The translations under genes were made by a program, and so were the position numbers. A DNA stretch of 64,000 bases from Streptococcus sp. 29887 (GTDB lineage: Bacteria; Bacillota; Bacilli; Lactobacillales; Streptococcaceae). Positions 36,991 to 46,398 of the stretch are shown here, piece by piece (position 1 is the first letter of the stretch; each line of letters opens with the position of its first letter). The stretch spans positions 1,020,001 to 1,084,000 of the forward strand of contig NZ_CP118735.1 in assembly GCF_032595075.1 (NCBI RefSeq), in the 5' to 3' direction. The notes beneath the pieces are model-generated. The model was given only the letters and a program-made list of their open reading frames with translations, did not search any database and was not told where the DNA came from.

Positions 36991-38193
36991 TTACTGATTT
37001 TGGGTTAAAGTGTAATCGTAAAGTTTGTTATGCATAATGAGGTAATACATTGTCCGAATGAGACGATGTATGGAGGCAATCGTGTGTGGCTTTGTAGAAG
37101 TCGTTTGCGATTGTCTTTTTCTTTTCTCATAAAAGTCGGCGATATGGCAAGGATTGGTGTGACTGGCTGAAGCGATATTGTGAATGCATTTGAACAGAAT
37201 CTTTCTAGCGTAGGGATTGCCACGCTTGGTAATGTGTTCCTTAGCGAGGAAGTTACCAGATTCATAGTGTCTCAGGTCAATACCGATAAAGGCATTGATT
37301 TGATTGGTAGACTGAAAACGGCGAATATCTCCCAGTTCACCAATAATACTTGTTGCAGTAGTCTCAGCTATTCCAGGAATAGAGAGCAGAATGTCATATT
37401 CAGGTAATGGCTGAGCTAGTTCCACCATTTGGTCTAGGACAGCTTGTCTCTGTTCAGAAAGCCGAAGCAATTCTTTTGCATAGTAACGCACCTCTTCTAG
37501 TATTGGAGAGGTTTTCTTGACGGCACAGTAAGATTGATTAGCTAGTGCTATCAGCTTCTCGGCTAAGTACGCTACACGCTTGTCCGAAATCCGTTTTGAA
37601 GTAGATTGACGAATGCTTTCTGAGAGTTCGTCCTTGCTTAAATCAAGCACGAAGTCCTTGCAAGGAAAAGCTATGACCAGGTTCCAGTATTGTTCGCCAG
37701 ATGGTGTTGATAAGATATTTTCCAATTCAGGAAAAGTGACTTGTAAGACCTTGTGCAGACGGTTTTTAGCTCGAACAATGTCCTCGGTCAGATTCTGATA
37801 GAAACGGCTAAGATCCCGCAAGTTTTGGTAGACTTCTTCTTGGACATAAGTGGGTTTACGATTCAGCACAAATTGAGATTGAGCCAGTTTTTCGGCGTCA
37901 ATTTGATCTGTTTTCCGCACACGCAAGCTATCCAGTTGCTTCTTAGCTTCTAAGGGATTAAGCCGCGTATAAGCGTAGCCATGATTATCCAGAAAAGCTT
38001 GAAGACGACGAGAATAGACACCTGTTGCTTCAAAGATGATTTCTGGCTTATGAACGGTTTTCAAATCGCCAAGTAGCCGAGCAAAGCCGATGGCATCATT
38101 GGACATGGTATAGCCATGAACTTTCTCACCATTGACTAGAATGGCCACTTCTGAACTTGCCTTACTCACATCAATCCCAAAAACTGCACGCAT
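36991..38193 (-). CDS. IS110-family transposase (recombinase)
   Basis: A 400-residue DEDD transposase. The RuvC-like domain has FGIDVSKASSEVAI, FEATGVYSR and TDQIDAEKLA; the C-terminal Tnp_20 domain has LLSIPGIAETTATSIIGELGD and YESGNFLAKEHITKRGN. The frame is intact. The start is ATG 38193 after AGAGGTAA; a further 47 in-frame codons upstream overlap the structured leader and are probably not translated. IS110 enzymes act with a bridge RNA encoded in the non-coding end. Confidence 0.9.
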   Translation of the reverse strand: MRAVFGIDVSKASSEVAILVNGEKVHGYTMSNDAIGFARLLGDLKTVHKPEIIFEATGVYSRRLQAFLDNHGYAYTRLNPLEAKKQLDSLRVRKTDQIDAEKLAQSQFVLNRKPTYVQEEVYQNLRDLSRFYQNLTEDIVRAKNRLHKVLQVTFPELENILSTPSGEQYWNLVIAFPCKDFVLDLSKDELSESIRQSTSKRISDKRVAYLAEKLIALANQSYCAVKKTSPILEEVRYYAKELLRLSEQRQAVLDQMVELAQPLPEYDILLSIPGIAETTATSIIGELGDIRRFQSTNQINAFIGIDLRHYESGNFLAKEHITKRGNPYARKILFKCIHNIASASHTNPCHIADFYEKRKRQSQTTSTKPHTIASIHRLIRTMYYLIMHNKLYDYTLTQNQ

Positions 38194-38199
38194 GATATT

Positions 38200-38430
38200 A
38201 CCTCTTTGTCTTGAATGATTCCTTGTTTTAGTGATGTCATTTTCAATACTCGACGTCTGGCGTCCCACATACTTTGATAACATTCTTTCTAAAACAGGTG
38301 TCTTGCCAGTTTTTGATGCGACGTCTAGCGTCAAAAAGCCCCACGACTTAACAAGACACCTCTACTTTATCATAAAGAAAAAGTAGTGAGTACTCTCTCC
38401 CGTCGGAGATTTCTTCACTACTAATCTTAG
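38200..38430 (-). ncRNA. Candidate bridge RNA region of the IS110 element
   Basis: The non-coding end upstream of the transposase is structured. CGACGTCTGGCGTC (38251-38264) and CGACGTCTAGCGTC (38319-38332) are direct repeats that each fold locally. AGGTGTCTTG (38296-38305) pairs with CAAGACACCT (38352-38361). AGTAGTGA/TCACTACT with an inner TCTCC/GGAGA forms a hairpin at 38382-38422. In the IS110 subgroup the bridge RNA comes from this side. Ends and loops are not defined here. Confidence 0.5.
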
Positions 38431-38439
38431 TATGTTTTT

Positions 38440-38713
38440 GATTTTAAATGAGTATTAACTTTATGAAAATTGACTTCAAGTTCGGAGGACTATAATATAT
38501 TTGCCTTTTGTAGAATCAGTGATTTTCGTCTGTAAGTTTATTTTTTGTCTATATATAAATAATAAGAATCACTGCCAATTGAAGCATTTTATATCATCTA
38601 TTAATCTTTATTTAATCACTTCTATGTAACTTTTTTTCATCAGAAAAAGACTTACTGTTATTTTTTGTCTAAATTTCACTGCAATTGTGGCATACTATTT
38701 TTGAGTTAAGAAA
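38440..38713. other. AT-rich gap before the excisionase
   Basis: No gene, no clear repeat. It probably contains the xis-int promoter. Confidence 0.3.
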
Positions 38714-38980
38714 GTGGATCAATTTATGAATTCAAAAAATAGTAAGTATCGCAATGATATGAATTTTGGTATCGAAAGTGGCTGGGGTGATAAGAAAACT
38801 ATTTTGAAAATTTGGTCAGGGCTGTCTATACACACTTTGAACAGATGGCTACGTGAAATGAAGAAGAGTAAAAAATTTCGAGATGCAGTTATTAATCCAT
38901 CACATAAAACATTGTTTGTTCAAATTGACCGACTTGAAGAATTTCTGAGATATAAGGACAAAAAGAAAATAAAACAATGA
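38714..38980 (+). CDS. Small HTH protein, probable excisionase
   Basis: Up to 88 residues with the helix-turn-helix-like stretch SIHTLNRWLREMKKSKKF and FVQIDRLEEFLRYKD, as in MerR/Xis-type excisionases that bind DNA beside an integrase. It overlaps the start of the next frame by 4 bp and lies just upstream of int. The start is either GTG 38714 or ATG 38726; the SD is weak in both cases. Confidence 0.65.
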   Translation: MDQFMNSKNSKYRNDMNFGIESGWGDKKTILKIWSGLSIHTLNRWLREMKKSKKFRDAVINPSHKTLFVQIDRLEEFLRYKDKKKIKQ

Positions 38981-39054
38981 AGACGAAAATTAAAAAAAAT
39001 GGTAGAATAGATGGGTTAGCTATCTATTTTATCGTTTTTAATGAAAGGAAAAAT

Positions 39055-40288
39055 ATGTATTTAGAAACGAGAATAGATAAAAATGGCAATGAAACTTATG
39101 TTGTAATAGAACGATATAAAGATCCATTTACAAATAAGACTAAAAGAGCTTCCGTTTCATTTAAACAGAATAGTCCAAAAGCTATTCGACAAGCAGAACG
39201 CGAACTATTGGACAAGATTGATAAAATCATAAATGATATTGAATCAAAATATAAATCAAATAAAAACTTTCGGAGAATTAATCGAACATTGGTTTTCAAC
39301 TTGGTCTACAACAGTCAAACCTAACACAGTTAATCGTGAAAGAGTGGTATTAAACAGACTTTCCGAGATGCTTCCTAATGACATACTTCTAGATGTCATG
39401 ACACCTCTTATGATAAGAAATAGTTTAGAAGAATATCGAGCTAAATATAATGCTAGTCATTCACCCATGCAACATATTAAATCAACATTAAATAAAATTT
39501 TTGATTACGGAGTGTTGCATTCAGTTGTTCCTTATTCACCATCTAGAGTGATTAAGCTTTATGCTTCAATTTCAGATAAGAAAGAACGTAAAGAAGCAAA
39601 GTTTTTGACAGAAGCAGAAGTGCAAGTTCTATTTATAGAACTAAATAAGCGAAGGAATAAAAATTACTTTGATTTAGCAATTTTTCTAGTAGGTTCAGGT
39701 TGTCGAATTGGTGAAGCCTCCGCGTTGCGTGAAACAGATTTTGATTTTGATAAACAAAGTGTTGAAATTTCAAAGTCACTTCAATCTCATAACTTGAAAG
39801 TTGAAGATTTTTATGATGATTCAACAAAAACTACAGCTGGTGAGCGGACAATCTTGCTACCAGATTTTGTTATAGAGGCAATTCAACGAGTTTCCATTCG
39901 TAATAAAGATTTTCAAACACATATAACAACCCATCCATCAGAGGCATTTTGGGAGAATGATTATCTTTTTAAGACGGAGTACGGTTTACCAATCACCTCA
40001 CAAAGTTTTCGAGCGATACTGACACGAATCAATAAAGATTTACGAAAAAACTGCGAAGCTCGGTATGGTTTTAAATGGAATAAAAACGTGGTTCCACATA
40101 GTTTTCGTCATATTCACACTTCAGCTTTGAGAAATAATAATGATGTACCATTAAAAGAAATTCAATTAAGAGTTGGACACGTTGAAGTCGAGACAACTAA
40201 TGGATCTACACATCTTGAAGTTGGGACTCAGGAAAAATCAGTTCAAGCAATCACAACTTATTTTAATAAGCTTGATTTTGCCCAATAA
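39055..40288 (+). pseudogene. Tyrosine integrase of the rbgA island, frameshifted
   Basis: Two frames make one integrase of about 410 residues. The N-terminal arm-binding part starts at MYLETRIDKNGN (ATG 39055, SD GAAAGGA). In the A run 39262-39266 one extra A shifts the frame; the second frame continues TFGELIEHWFSTW to the end. Catalytic Arg (GCRIGEASAL) and HxxR (PHSFRHIHTSAL) are present, and the RVGHVEVETT block is followed by NGSTHLE where a Tyr is expected before TH. The protein is therefore doubly damaged. It lies 68 bp from the right att core. Confidence 0.85.
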
Positions 40289-40298
40289 CTGCCCATTT
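40277..40298 (+). repeat. Putative integrase arm-type sites, right
   Basis: TTTGCCCA then ACTGCCCATTT, matching TTTGTCCA and TCTGCCCATTT at 5178-5200 in the same orientation. It lies about 58 nt from the right core. Confidence 0.45.
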
Positions 40299-40355
40299 CT
40301 TATAAAGAATATCAAGTTAGGCTCACAAAAGCCCAAAGTAAAGGAGTTTTAATCC

Positions 40356-40376
40356 CATGGCAATTATTCAATGGTT
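40356..40376 (+). repeat. Right attachment core of the rbgA island
   Basis: Identical to 4997-5017. It contains the present start codon and first six codons of rbgA. A new upstream sequence brings the SD AAAGGAG (40340-40346). Confidence 0.9.
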
Positions 40377-41208
40377 TCCGGGCCACATGTCCAAGGCTCG
40401 TCGACAGGTACAGGAGAACATCAAGCACGTTGATTTCGTGACCATTTTGGTCGATGCCCGCCTGCCCCTATCCAGCCAAAACCCCATGCTGACCAAGATT
40501 GTTGGCGACAAGCCCAAGCTCATGATTCTCAACAAGGTCGATTTGGCTGACCCCGTTCGTACCAAAGAATGGCAGAGCTACTTTGAAGAACAGGGCATCC
40601 GTACCCTTGCCATCAACTCAAAAGAGCAAGCGACGGTGAAAAAGGTGACCGACGCAGCAAAGAGTTTGATGAAAGACAAGATTGAACGCCTCCGCGAAAG
40701 AGGGATTCAAAAGGAGACCTTGCGAACCATGATTATCGGTATTCCAAACGCTGGAAAATCCACCCTCATGAATCGTTTGGCTGGGAAGAAGATTGCCGTT
40801 GTCGGCAACAAACCAGGTGTAACCAAAGGCCAACAGTGGCTTAAATCTAACAAGGACCTTGAAATCCTTGATACGCCAGGAATTCTTTGGCCTAAGTTTG
40901 AGGACCAAGAAGTCGGGCTCAAATTGGCTCTGACAGGAGCTATCAAGGACCAACTCTTGCCTATGGATGAAGTGACCATTTTTGGTCTGGACTATTTCAA
41001 GGCAAACTATCCAGAACGCCTAGAAGAGCGATTCAAGGGCATAGATTTGGAGCAGGAAACGCCTGAACTCATCATGGACTGGACCAAGAAATTGGGCTTC
41101 CGTGATGATTATGACCGTTTTTATAATCTCTTTGTCAAGGACGTTCGAGATGGTCGTTTAGGCACTTATACATTAGACAGGGTGAGTGACTTAGATGGCA
41201 ACGATTAA
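40357..41208 (+). CDS. rbgA: Ribosome biogenesis GTPase RbgA (YlqF)
   Basis: A 283-residue circularly permuted GTPase needed for late 50S assembly. Motif order is G4 (ILNKVDLAD), G1 (GIPNAGKST), G3 (LDTPG), then a C-terminal RNA-binding domain. Coding is intact because the island integrated within repeated codons. Its original promoter is now 35 kb away at 4911-4938, so expression must come from island sequence. It overlaps rnhB by 14 bp. Confidence 0.96.
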   Translation: MAIIQWFPGHMSKARRQVQENIKHVDFVTILVDARLPLSSQNPMLTKIVGDKPKLMILNKVDLADPVRTKEWQSYFEEQGIRTLAINSKEQATVKKVTDAAKSLMKDKIERLRERGIQKETLRTMIIGIPNAGKSTLMNRLAGKKIAVVGNKPGVTKGQQWLKSNKDLEILDTPGILWPKFEDQEVGLKLALTGAIKDQLLPMDEVTIFGLDYFKANYPERLEERFKGIDLEQETPELIMDWTKKLGFRDDYDRFYNLFVKDVRDGRLGTYTLDRVSDLDGND

Positions 41209-41974
41209 GGAATTGACTGCTCTGCTGGCCCAGGTAGACAGTCTGGACAGTCCAGTCTGGGCGGACTTAGCTCAGGATGAGCGAGCAGGGGTTCAGGCTG
41301 CCATAAAGAAACGCCGTAAGGAGCTGGAAAAAGAAGCAGCAGAAGATGCCCGCTTAGAAGCTATGCTATCTTACGAAAAAGCCCTTTATGAAAATGGGGT
41401 GGAGTTCATCGCTGGTATCGACGAAGTCGGCCGGGGGCCTCTAGCAGGTCCTGTGGTGGCAGCGGCGGTCATCTTGCCCAAGGGCTGTAAAATCCGATAC
41501 CTCAACGACTCCAAGAAAATCCCTAAGTCCAAGCACGAAGCAATCTACCAAGAGGTCCTGGAGCGAGCAGTGGCAGTCGGTGTTGGAATAAAAGATGCAG
41601 CTGTCATCGATCAGGTCAACATCTACGAGGCGACCAAGTTAGCCATGTTGGAGGCTTTGGGGAAATTAAGCCAGAAACCTGACCACCTGCTCATCGATGC
41701 CATGAAGCTGGATACGCCTATTTCGCAAACTTCCATCATCAAGGGAGATGCCAATAGCCTGTCTATCGCAGCAGCCTCAATCGTTGCCAAGGTGACGCGG
41801 GACAAGATGATGGCGGGCTATGACAGGGAGTTTTCAGGCTACGGCTTTGCCAAGAATGCAGGTTATGGCACGGCGGAGCATCTGGACGGCTTGAACAAGA
41901 TAGGAATTACGCCCATTCACCGTAAGACCTTTGAGCCTATTAAGTCAATGCTAGCAGGAGGGGAATCGTCGTGA
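41195..41974 (+). CDS. rnhB: Ribonuclease HII
   Basis: A 259-residue enzyme that removes RNA from RNA-DNA hybrids and single ribonucleotides. Catalytic acidic residues are in [15 protein letters not shown] and LLIDAMKLD; a later [12 protein letters not shown] also fits the family. The N-terminal extension is typical for streptococci. The start lies inside the rbgA end, and the stop overlaps the next GTG by 4 bp. Confidence 0.96.
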   Translation: MATIKELTALLAQVDSLDSPVWADLAQDERAGVQAAIKKRRKELEKEAAEDARLEAMLSYEKALYENGVEFIAGIDEVGRGPLAGPVVAAAVILPKGCKIRYLNDSKKIPKSKHEAIYQEVLERAVAVGVGIKDAAVIDQVNIYEATKLAMLEALGKLSQKPDHLLIDAMKLDTPISQTSIIKGDANSLSIAAASIVAKVTRDKMMAGYDREFSGYGFAKNAGYGTAEHLDGLNKIGITPIHRKTFEPIKSMLAGGESS

Positions 41975-42978
41975 CGGTCTTTTTCTGGCTTTTACTAGCT
42001 TCCTTTGGATTATTTGCCCTTCTTTATTTCTGGGAGCGACGGTCGATTTTTATCTCCCTATTTGCCTTGAACATCCTTGTCTGGGCTTTGGCCTGGGTCG
42101 TGTCAACAGGTATTTTAGAAACCAATGAAATCTTGCGGGTCTTGGCAATCGCTCTGGCAATGTTATTGGCTCTAGCTTTGTTAAGTGGTCCATTTGTCTT
42201 GTTGATTACCCTCTATCTGAACGGTTTTCGGATTTTGAAGCGAGAGGGTGTCCGTTTTCATAACTTTTTATCGTTAGGATTGGCTATCGGCTTAACTTTT
42301 TATCTCTTTATCGCGCCGTCTGTAGCAAGCACCCTTTCTGCTATCAGCTTTTTCAATATGGTGTTTGTCTATGTTGGATTTTTAGTGTCCTATGCCATTA
42401 TCATCAGCATGCTTTATACGACATCTAGCTTTGTCAACTTTGTCAATCTTTTCCCTGGAAAACTTGATTATGTGGTGGTCTTGGGAGCAGGCTTGATTGG
42501 CGACCAGGTGACACCACTTTTGGCTTCGCGGATTGATAAAGGCATAGCGGTCTACCAGAAACATCCTGGCAGCAAGCTCATCATGTCAGGCGGACAAGGT
42601 CCTGATGAAATCATAACAGAAGGACAGGCTATGGCAAATTATGCTATGGAACAGGGTATCCCTGCGGAAGATATCATTATTGAAAACCAATCGACCAATA
42701 CAGAAGAAAATTTGAAATTCTCCTATGCCTTGATGAAACCAGGCAGTCGATTTGCCCTTGTAACCAATTACTATCACGTTTTCAGAGCTCTGCTATTGGC
42801 CCGACAATTGAAAATCAAGTGTATCGGCTATGGCGCCAAAACCAAATTTTACTTTAGCCTTAATGCCTTCATTCGTGAATTTGTAGGTTATGTGGTCATG
42901 AGCCGAAAGGCGCATTTGGTCTTTTTGAGCATCGTGTCAGTCCTTTATCTGCTTGGTATGATCATCAGTTTAATGTAG
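41971..42978 (+). CDS. YdcF/ElyC-like DUF218 membrane protein
   Basis: A 335-residue protein with about six N-terminal membrane segments, then a DUF218 domain ([52 protein letters not shown]) and a C-terminal helix. DUF218 proteins take part in cell-envelope processes, but the reaction is not established. It starts with GTG 41971 behind AGGAGGGGA, translationally coupled to rnhB. Confidence 0.88.
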   Translation: MTVFFWLLLASFGLFALLYFWERRSIFISLFALNILVWALAWVVSTGILETNEILRVLAIALAMLLALALLSGPFVLLITLYLNGFRILKREGVRFHNFLSLGLAIGLTFYLFIAPSVASTLSAISFFNMVFVYVGFLVSYAIIISMLYTTSSFVNFVNLFPGKLDYVVVLGAGLIGDQVTPLLASRIDKGIAVYQKHPGSKLIMSGGQGPDEIITEGQAMANYAMEQGIPAEDIIIENQSTNTEENLKFSYALMKPGSRFALVTNYYHVFRALLLARQLKIKCIGYGAKTKFYFSLNAFIREFVGYVVMSRKAHLVFLSIVSVLYLLGMIISLM

Positions 42979-42980
42979 TA

Positions 42981-43015
42981 AAAACAGCCTCTAGAACAAT
43001 CTAGAAGCTGTTTTC
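42981..43015. terminator. Bidirectional terminator
   Basis: AAAACAGC-c-TCTAGA, loop ACAA, TCTAGA-a-GCTGTTTT. It serves the YdcF-like gene on the plus strand and the hemolysin III gene on the minus strand. Confidence 0.85.
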
Positions 43016-43666
43016 TTATAGCATAAAATAGACAATGGCCATATATTGTAGTGCGGAAGCCAGTAGGATAAAGAGATGCCAAATCATATGGAAATATGGT
43101 TTTTTCTTAGCATAAAAGAGGGCGCCGATAGTGTAGGATAAGCCGCCAGCCAGCATAAGAATGCCGAACACCATTCCAGTCTTTTGCAGAATTGCAGGCA
43201 GGATAAAGACAACTAACCAGCCCATAAAGAGATAGAGAAAGAGGCTGAATTTCTCATTGATTTTTTTGGCAAATATTTTGTATAGAATACCAAAAATAGT
43301 TAATCCCCATTGTAGACCAACAATTAGATACCCCAACCAACCACCGACCAAGGAAAGGGCAACAGGTGTGTAGCTCCCAGCGATGGCAATGTAAATCATG
43401 CTATGGTCGATAATCCTCAGGATGTACTTGTGAGTAGAAGCATAGGGCATGGAGTGGTAGATGGAAGAGGATAGGAACATGAGGAAGAGGCTAATAACAA
43501 AGATGGACATGCCGACTACCGCTGTCACATTATAATCTTGAAAAGAATGAATAGCAGTAATAGGGAGTAAAATCAGCATAAGCAAGGCCCCAACTGCATG
43601 TGTGACACTATTTGCGACTTCTTCACCAAATGAAAGTTTTAGACTTAATTTCAAACTAGGATTCAT
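43016..43666 (-). CDS. Hemolysin III family membrane protein (TrhA/YqfA)
   Basis: A 216-residue seven-helix protein of the PAQR/hemolysin III family. Conserved polar residues are in GEEVANSVTHAVGALLML, SSSIYHSMPYASTHKYILRIIDHSMIYIAIAGSYTP and FHMIWHLFILLAS, with the paired His that bind zinc in this family. Its role is in membrane homeostasis; the hemolysin name is historical. It overlaps the upstream DUF1836 gene by 11 bp. Confidence 0.88.
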   Translation of the reverse strand: MNPSLKLSLKLSFGEEVANSVTHAVGALLMLILLPITAIHSFQDYNVTAVVGMSIFVISLFLMFLSSSIYHSMPYASTHKYILRIIDHSMIYIAIAGSYTPVALSLVGGWLGYLIVGLQWGLTIFGILYKIFAKKINEKFSLFLYLFMGWLVVFILPAILQKTGMVFGILMLAGGLSYTIGALFYAKKKPYFHMIWHLFILLASALQYMAIVYFML

Positions 43667-44207
43667 GAAATTTCCTTTCTAATTCAACAGTGAGTTGACG
43701 GGTTTTGTAGTAGAGTTTGACGGATTGACAAGCGTAGCGAATGATGTCAGGTGTTTCTTCATTTTCCTCGTTTCGCATACAGTCAACAAAATGATTGTAT
43801 AGTGTTTCAGAACTGTTTGTCTGGAGAAGAAGATGTAAGGTCTGACTGATTTCTTGAATGGAAAAGACATTTTTTAAGATAGTGAGGGCAATCAAGCGCG
43901 CCACTTGCTGCTTCTGGTATTTTTTCTTAACAGGTTTTTCGAGCTGCTTGTGTTTGACATAGTTATTGATCATGGCAGCCGTTAATACTCTTCGAATATC
44001 AACATTATCCGTTGTCAACTTGCCTTGATGAACCCCAGTTCTATCATCGGCTTCGTTTTCTAGGCTACTGTTGATTTTCATTGAGTATAAACTTTTCTGT
44101 TCAAGGCTTTCCTGAGAATTGACTACTTGATTAACATAGAGCAGAACTTGGTCTAAATAGAGGTCCAAATCAGGTAATTCATGCCAGTAGGGGAGGGAAT
44201 GTTTCAT
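43656..44207 (-). CDS. DUF1836 domain protein
   Basis: A 183-residue protein. An N-terminal helical region is followed by a MerR-like HTH-type segment (TDNVDIRRVLTAAMINNYVKHKQL then KKKYQKQQVARLIALTILKNVFSI). DUF1836 proteins are thought to bind DNA, but no target is known. It forms a two-gene unit with hemolysin III. Confidence 0.8.
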   Translation of the reverse strand: MKHSLPYWHELPDLDLYLDQVLLYVNQVVNSQESLEQKSLYSMKINSSLENEADDRTGVHQGKLTTDNVDIRRVLTAAMINNYVKHKQLEKPVKKKYQKQQVARLIALTILKNVFSIQEISQTLHLLLQTNSSETLYNHFVDCMRNEENEETPDIIRYACQSVKLYYKTRQLTVELERKFHES

Positions 44208-44274
44208 AGATTATTAACCTTCTTATATCTAGTAATAATAACTAGATTGTAAGATATTGCATATTAAAAGTCAA

Positions 44275-44309
44275 GAAAAAACCTTCTGGACCCAAAATCA
44301 CAGAAGGTT
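44275..44309 (-). terminator. Terminator of the CoA-disulfide reductase operon
   Basis: On the minus strand, AACCTTCTG, a 12-nt loop, CAGAAGGTT, then TTTTTTC. Confidence 0.8.
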
Positions 44310-44315
44310 AGTTGC

Positions 44316-45968
44316 TTATGGATGGATTATATTTTCAGGCAATGCCATCTTATAGAGTGAATAGGCACCATCTAGGTTTTTAACGCTAAATCCCTTTTCT
44401 TTTAAGATTCGTTCGGCAATATAAGAACGAAGTCCACTATGGCAGCTGACAATGTATTCTTTTGAAGCATCCAGTTCTCCAATTCTCTCACGGAGTTGGT
44501 CTAAAGGAATATGAATGAATTCCTTGAACTGGCCCTTTGCTACCTCGCCAGGATTACGAACATCAAGCAAGATTTTTCCGTTTGCTAGCTCCTCATCTAA
44601 CTGGTGCCACTGGATGTTTTGGCTAATCCCTTCTGCGATGTTCATAGCAGCGTAGCCAATCATATTGACAGGGTCTTTGGCTGAGCCAAATGGCGGAGCG
44701 TAAGTCAATTCAAGCTCAGGCAAATCAAAAATCGTCAGTCCAGCCTTGATAGCAGTGGCAAGGACATCTATCCGCTTATCAATACCTTTTGGACCGACTG
44801 CCTGGGCACCGAAGATTTTTCCGTCAGTCGGTGAGAAAATGAGTTTTAAAACAATATCAGTTGCACCAAGATAGTAACCAGCATGGTCCTTTCCAGTCGT
44901 ATGAACGACGGCATATTTATAGCCGAGTGATTGGACAGTACCTTCGCTTAAACCAGTTGAAGCGGCAGCTAGGTCAAAGACTTTAACGATAGCTGTTCCA
45001 ATAGAACCTTTATTTTTTCTGGCAAGTCCAGCGATAACATCCGCCACCTGTCTGCCTTGTCGGTTGGCAGGAGAAGCCAGAGAAATCAAGGCGTCTTGAC
45101 CTGTAATTTCTTGTTTAACAACAATAGCATCACCAACGGCATAAATATTCTTCTGACTAGTTTGGTAGTTTTGGTCCACGAGAATACCACCGCGGAGGCC
45201 CAGTGCAATTCCAGCATTTTTAGCCAGTGGACTATCAGGCGCAACGCCAACCGATAAAATGGTCACATCAGATGACAAGGTTTGTCCGTTAGACAATTCT
45301 AGAACCTGTCCTTTTTCATGAAAAGCAGTGACAGACTGCCCAGTGATAACCTCGACACCCTTACTTGTTAACTCTGCTTCCACATATCGAGCCATCTCTA
45401 GGTCAAATGTTGGCAAAACATGGGGAGCCTGTTCGACAAGTGTCACCTTCAAGCCTTTTAAAGCTAAGTTTTCAGCCATCTCTAGACCGATAAAACCTGC
45501 ACCAATTACCACAGCATGACCAGACTTGATTTGGTCTAACTTGGCCATAATCTTGTCCAAATCAGGTACGTTCCGAAGAGTAAAGAGATTGCTTGCTTCT
45601 TCAATACCAGATAGATTTGGAATGACAGGCTTGGCGCCAGGGGATAGGATTAGTTTGTCGTAGCTTTCAATGATGTCACCATTTGGAGTATTCACTGTGA
45701 CAGTCTGCTTGTCAGCATTGATACTAATGACTTCATGGAAGGGGCGGACATCTAGATTGAAGCGTTGTTTCAAACTTTCTGGCGTTTGAAGCAATAAACT
45801 GTCATGCTCTGCTATTTCTCCAGAAATGTAATAAGGTAAACCGCAGTTGGCAAAGGAAACATAAGGTCCTTTCTCAAAAACAATGATTTCAGCATCTTCC
45901 ATCAGACGACGGAGACGAGTAGCTGCTGACATACCACCAGCGACACCACCTACAATAATTATTTTCAT
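44316..45968 (-). CDS. cdr: CoA-disulfide/CoA-persulfide reductase with rhodanese domain
   Basis: A 550-residue flavoprotein. The FAD site is GGVAGGMSAATRLRR, the active Cys in YVSFANCGLPYY, the NAD(P)H site HAVVIGAGFIGLEMAE and the second FAD motif YAVGDAI. A C-terminal rhodanese domain (about 455-550) has an active Cys in SCHSGLRSYIAE. Fusions of this kind reduce CoA-persulfide and clear reactive sulfur in Enterococcus (CoAPR). It overlaps the single rhodanese gene by 4 bp, under a CstR-type operator. Confidence 0.92.
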   Translation of the reverse strand: MKIIIVGGVAGGMSAATRLRRLMEDAEIIVFEKGPYVSFANCGLPYYISGEIAEHDSLLLQTPESLKQRFNLDVRPFHEVISINADKQTVTVNTPNGDIIESYDKLILSPGAKPVIPNLSGIEEASNLFTLRNVPDLDKIMAKLDQIKSGHAVVIGAGFIGLEMAENLALKGLKVTLVEQAPHVLPTFDLEMARYVEAELTSKGVEVITGQSVTAFHEKGQVLELSNGQTLSSDVTILSVGVAPDSPLAKNAGIALGLRGGILVDQNYQTSQKNIYAVGDAIVVKQEITGQDALISLASPANRQGRQVADVIAGLARKNKGSIGTAIVKVFDLAAASTGLSEGTVQSLGYKYAVVHTTGKDHAGYYLGATDIVLKLIFSPTDGKIFGAQAVGPKGIDKRIDVLATAIKAGLTIFDLPELELTYAPPFGSAKDPVNMIGYAAMNIAEGISQNIQWHQLDEELANGKILLDVRNPGEVAKGQFKEFIHIPLDQLRERIGELDASKEYIVSCHSGLRSYIAERILKEKGFSVKNLDGAYSLYKMALPENIIHP

Positions 45969-46288
45969 GCTATTCCTCCTGTCCAGGCATTCATACCGCC
46001 TTTAATGTTGATTGCTTGATAGCCTTGGGATTTTAGATATTCTGTCGCCCGTTGGCTACGCATGCCAGATTGACAAATGATAAGATAGTTCTTGGTTTTG
46101 TCGCCTTTAAATTGGTCAAGCTGACTTAAGGGCTGGTTGATAGCTTGTGGAATATGACCACTAGCAAATTCGTCAATTTCGCGGACATCAAGCAAAACAG
46201 CATTCGATGATTGTATTGCTTGTTCTACATCAGTTATCGGAAGACTGTCAGAGTTTGAAAAAAATCCAGATAATAGTTGTTTAAACAT
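45965..46288 (-). CDS. Single-domain rhodanese
   Basis: A 107-residue sulfurtransferase with active-site Cys in IICQSGMRSQRA and the LLDVREIDEFASGHIPQAIN front motif. It is the first gene of the minus-strand persulfide operon, opposite the CstR-like regulator, with operator ATACCC-TTAG-GGGTAT 15-30 bp before its start. Confidence 0.9.
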   Translation of the reverse strand: MFKQLLSGFFSNSDSLPITDVEQAIQSSNAVLLDVREIDEFASGHIPQAINQPLSQLDQFKGDKTKNYLIICQSGMRSQRATEYLKSQGYQAINIKGGMNAWTGGIA

Positions 46289-46302
46289 TGTTACTCCTTT
46301 TT

Positions 46303-46398
46303 ATACCCTTAGGGGTATCTAAAATATATCAAGGAATTCGAAAGATGTCAAGGTTAAAAATTGACATTTTGTGAAGCAAGCAGTACCATATAGGGTAT
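46303..46398. promoter_or_regulatory. CstR/CsoR-type operators and regulator promoter
   Basis: Operator 1: ATACCC-TTAG-GGGTAT (46303-46318), a perfect 6-4-6 palindrome in front of the rhodanese gene. Operator 2: GTACCA-TATA-GGGTAT (46383-46398), imperfect, overlapping the regulator start codon. Plus-strand promoter: TTGACA 46361-46366, 17 bp, TACCAT 46384-46389, which would start transcription at about the ATG itself. Confidence 0.75.

Larger units (their letters stand above)
4997..40376. mobile_element. 35-kb island integrated into the 5' end of rbgA
   Basis: The same 21 bp occurs at 4997-5017 and 40356-40376; its last 20 bp (ATGGCAATTATTCAATGGTT) are the first codons of rbgA. A tyrosine integrase and an excisionase-like gene sit next to the right copy. 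Contents from left to right are a decayed replication module, a wall-anchor relic, a Doc/AbrB pair, an rpsI fossil, an S24 regulator, the SRR adhesin with glycosylation and accessory Sec genes, an ISL3-like remnant, a truncated group II intron, an IS110-family element, xis and int. The mixture suggests accretion of several elements. The integrase is broken, so the island is probably fixed. Confidence 0.85.

Noticed and set aside
38194..38334. 47-residue N-terminal extension of the IS110 transposase
   Set aside because: It overlaps the structured leader, while the family start (MRAVFGIDVSK) with a good SD is at 38193.
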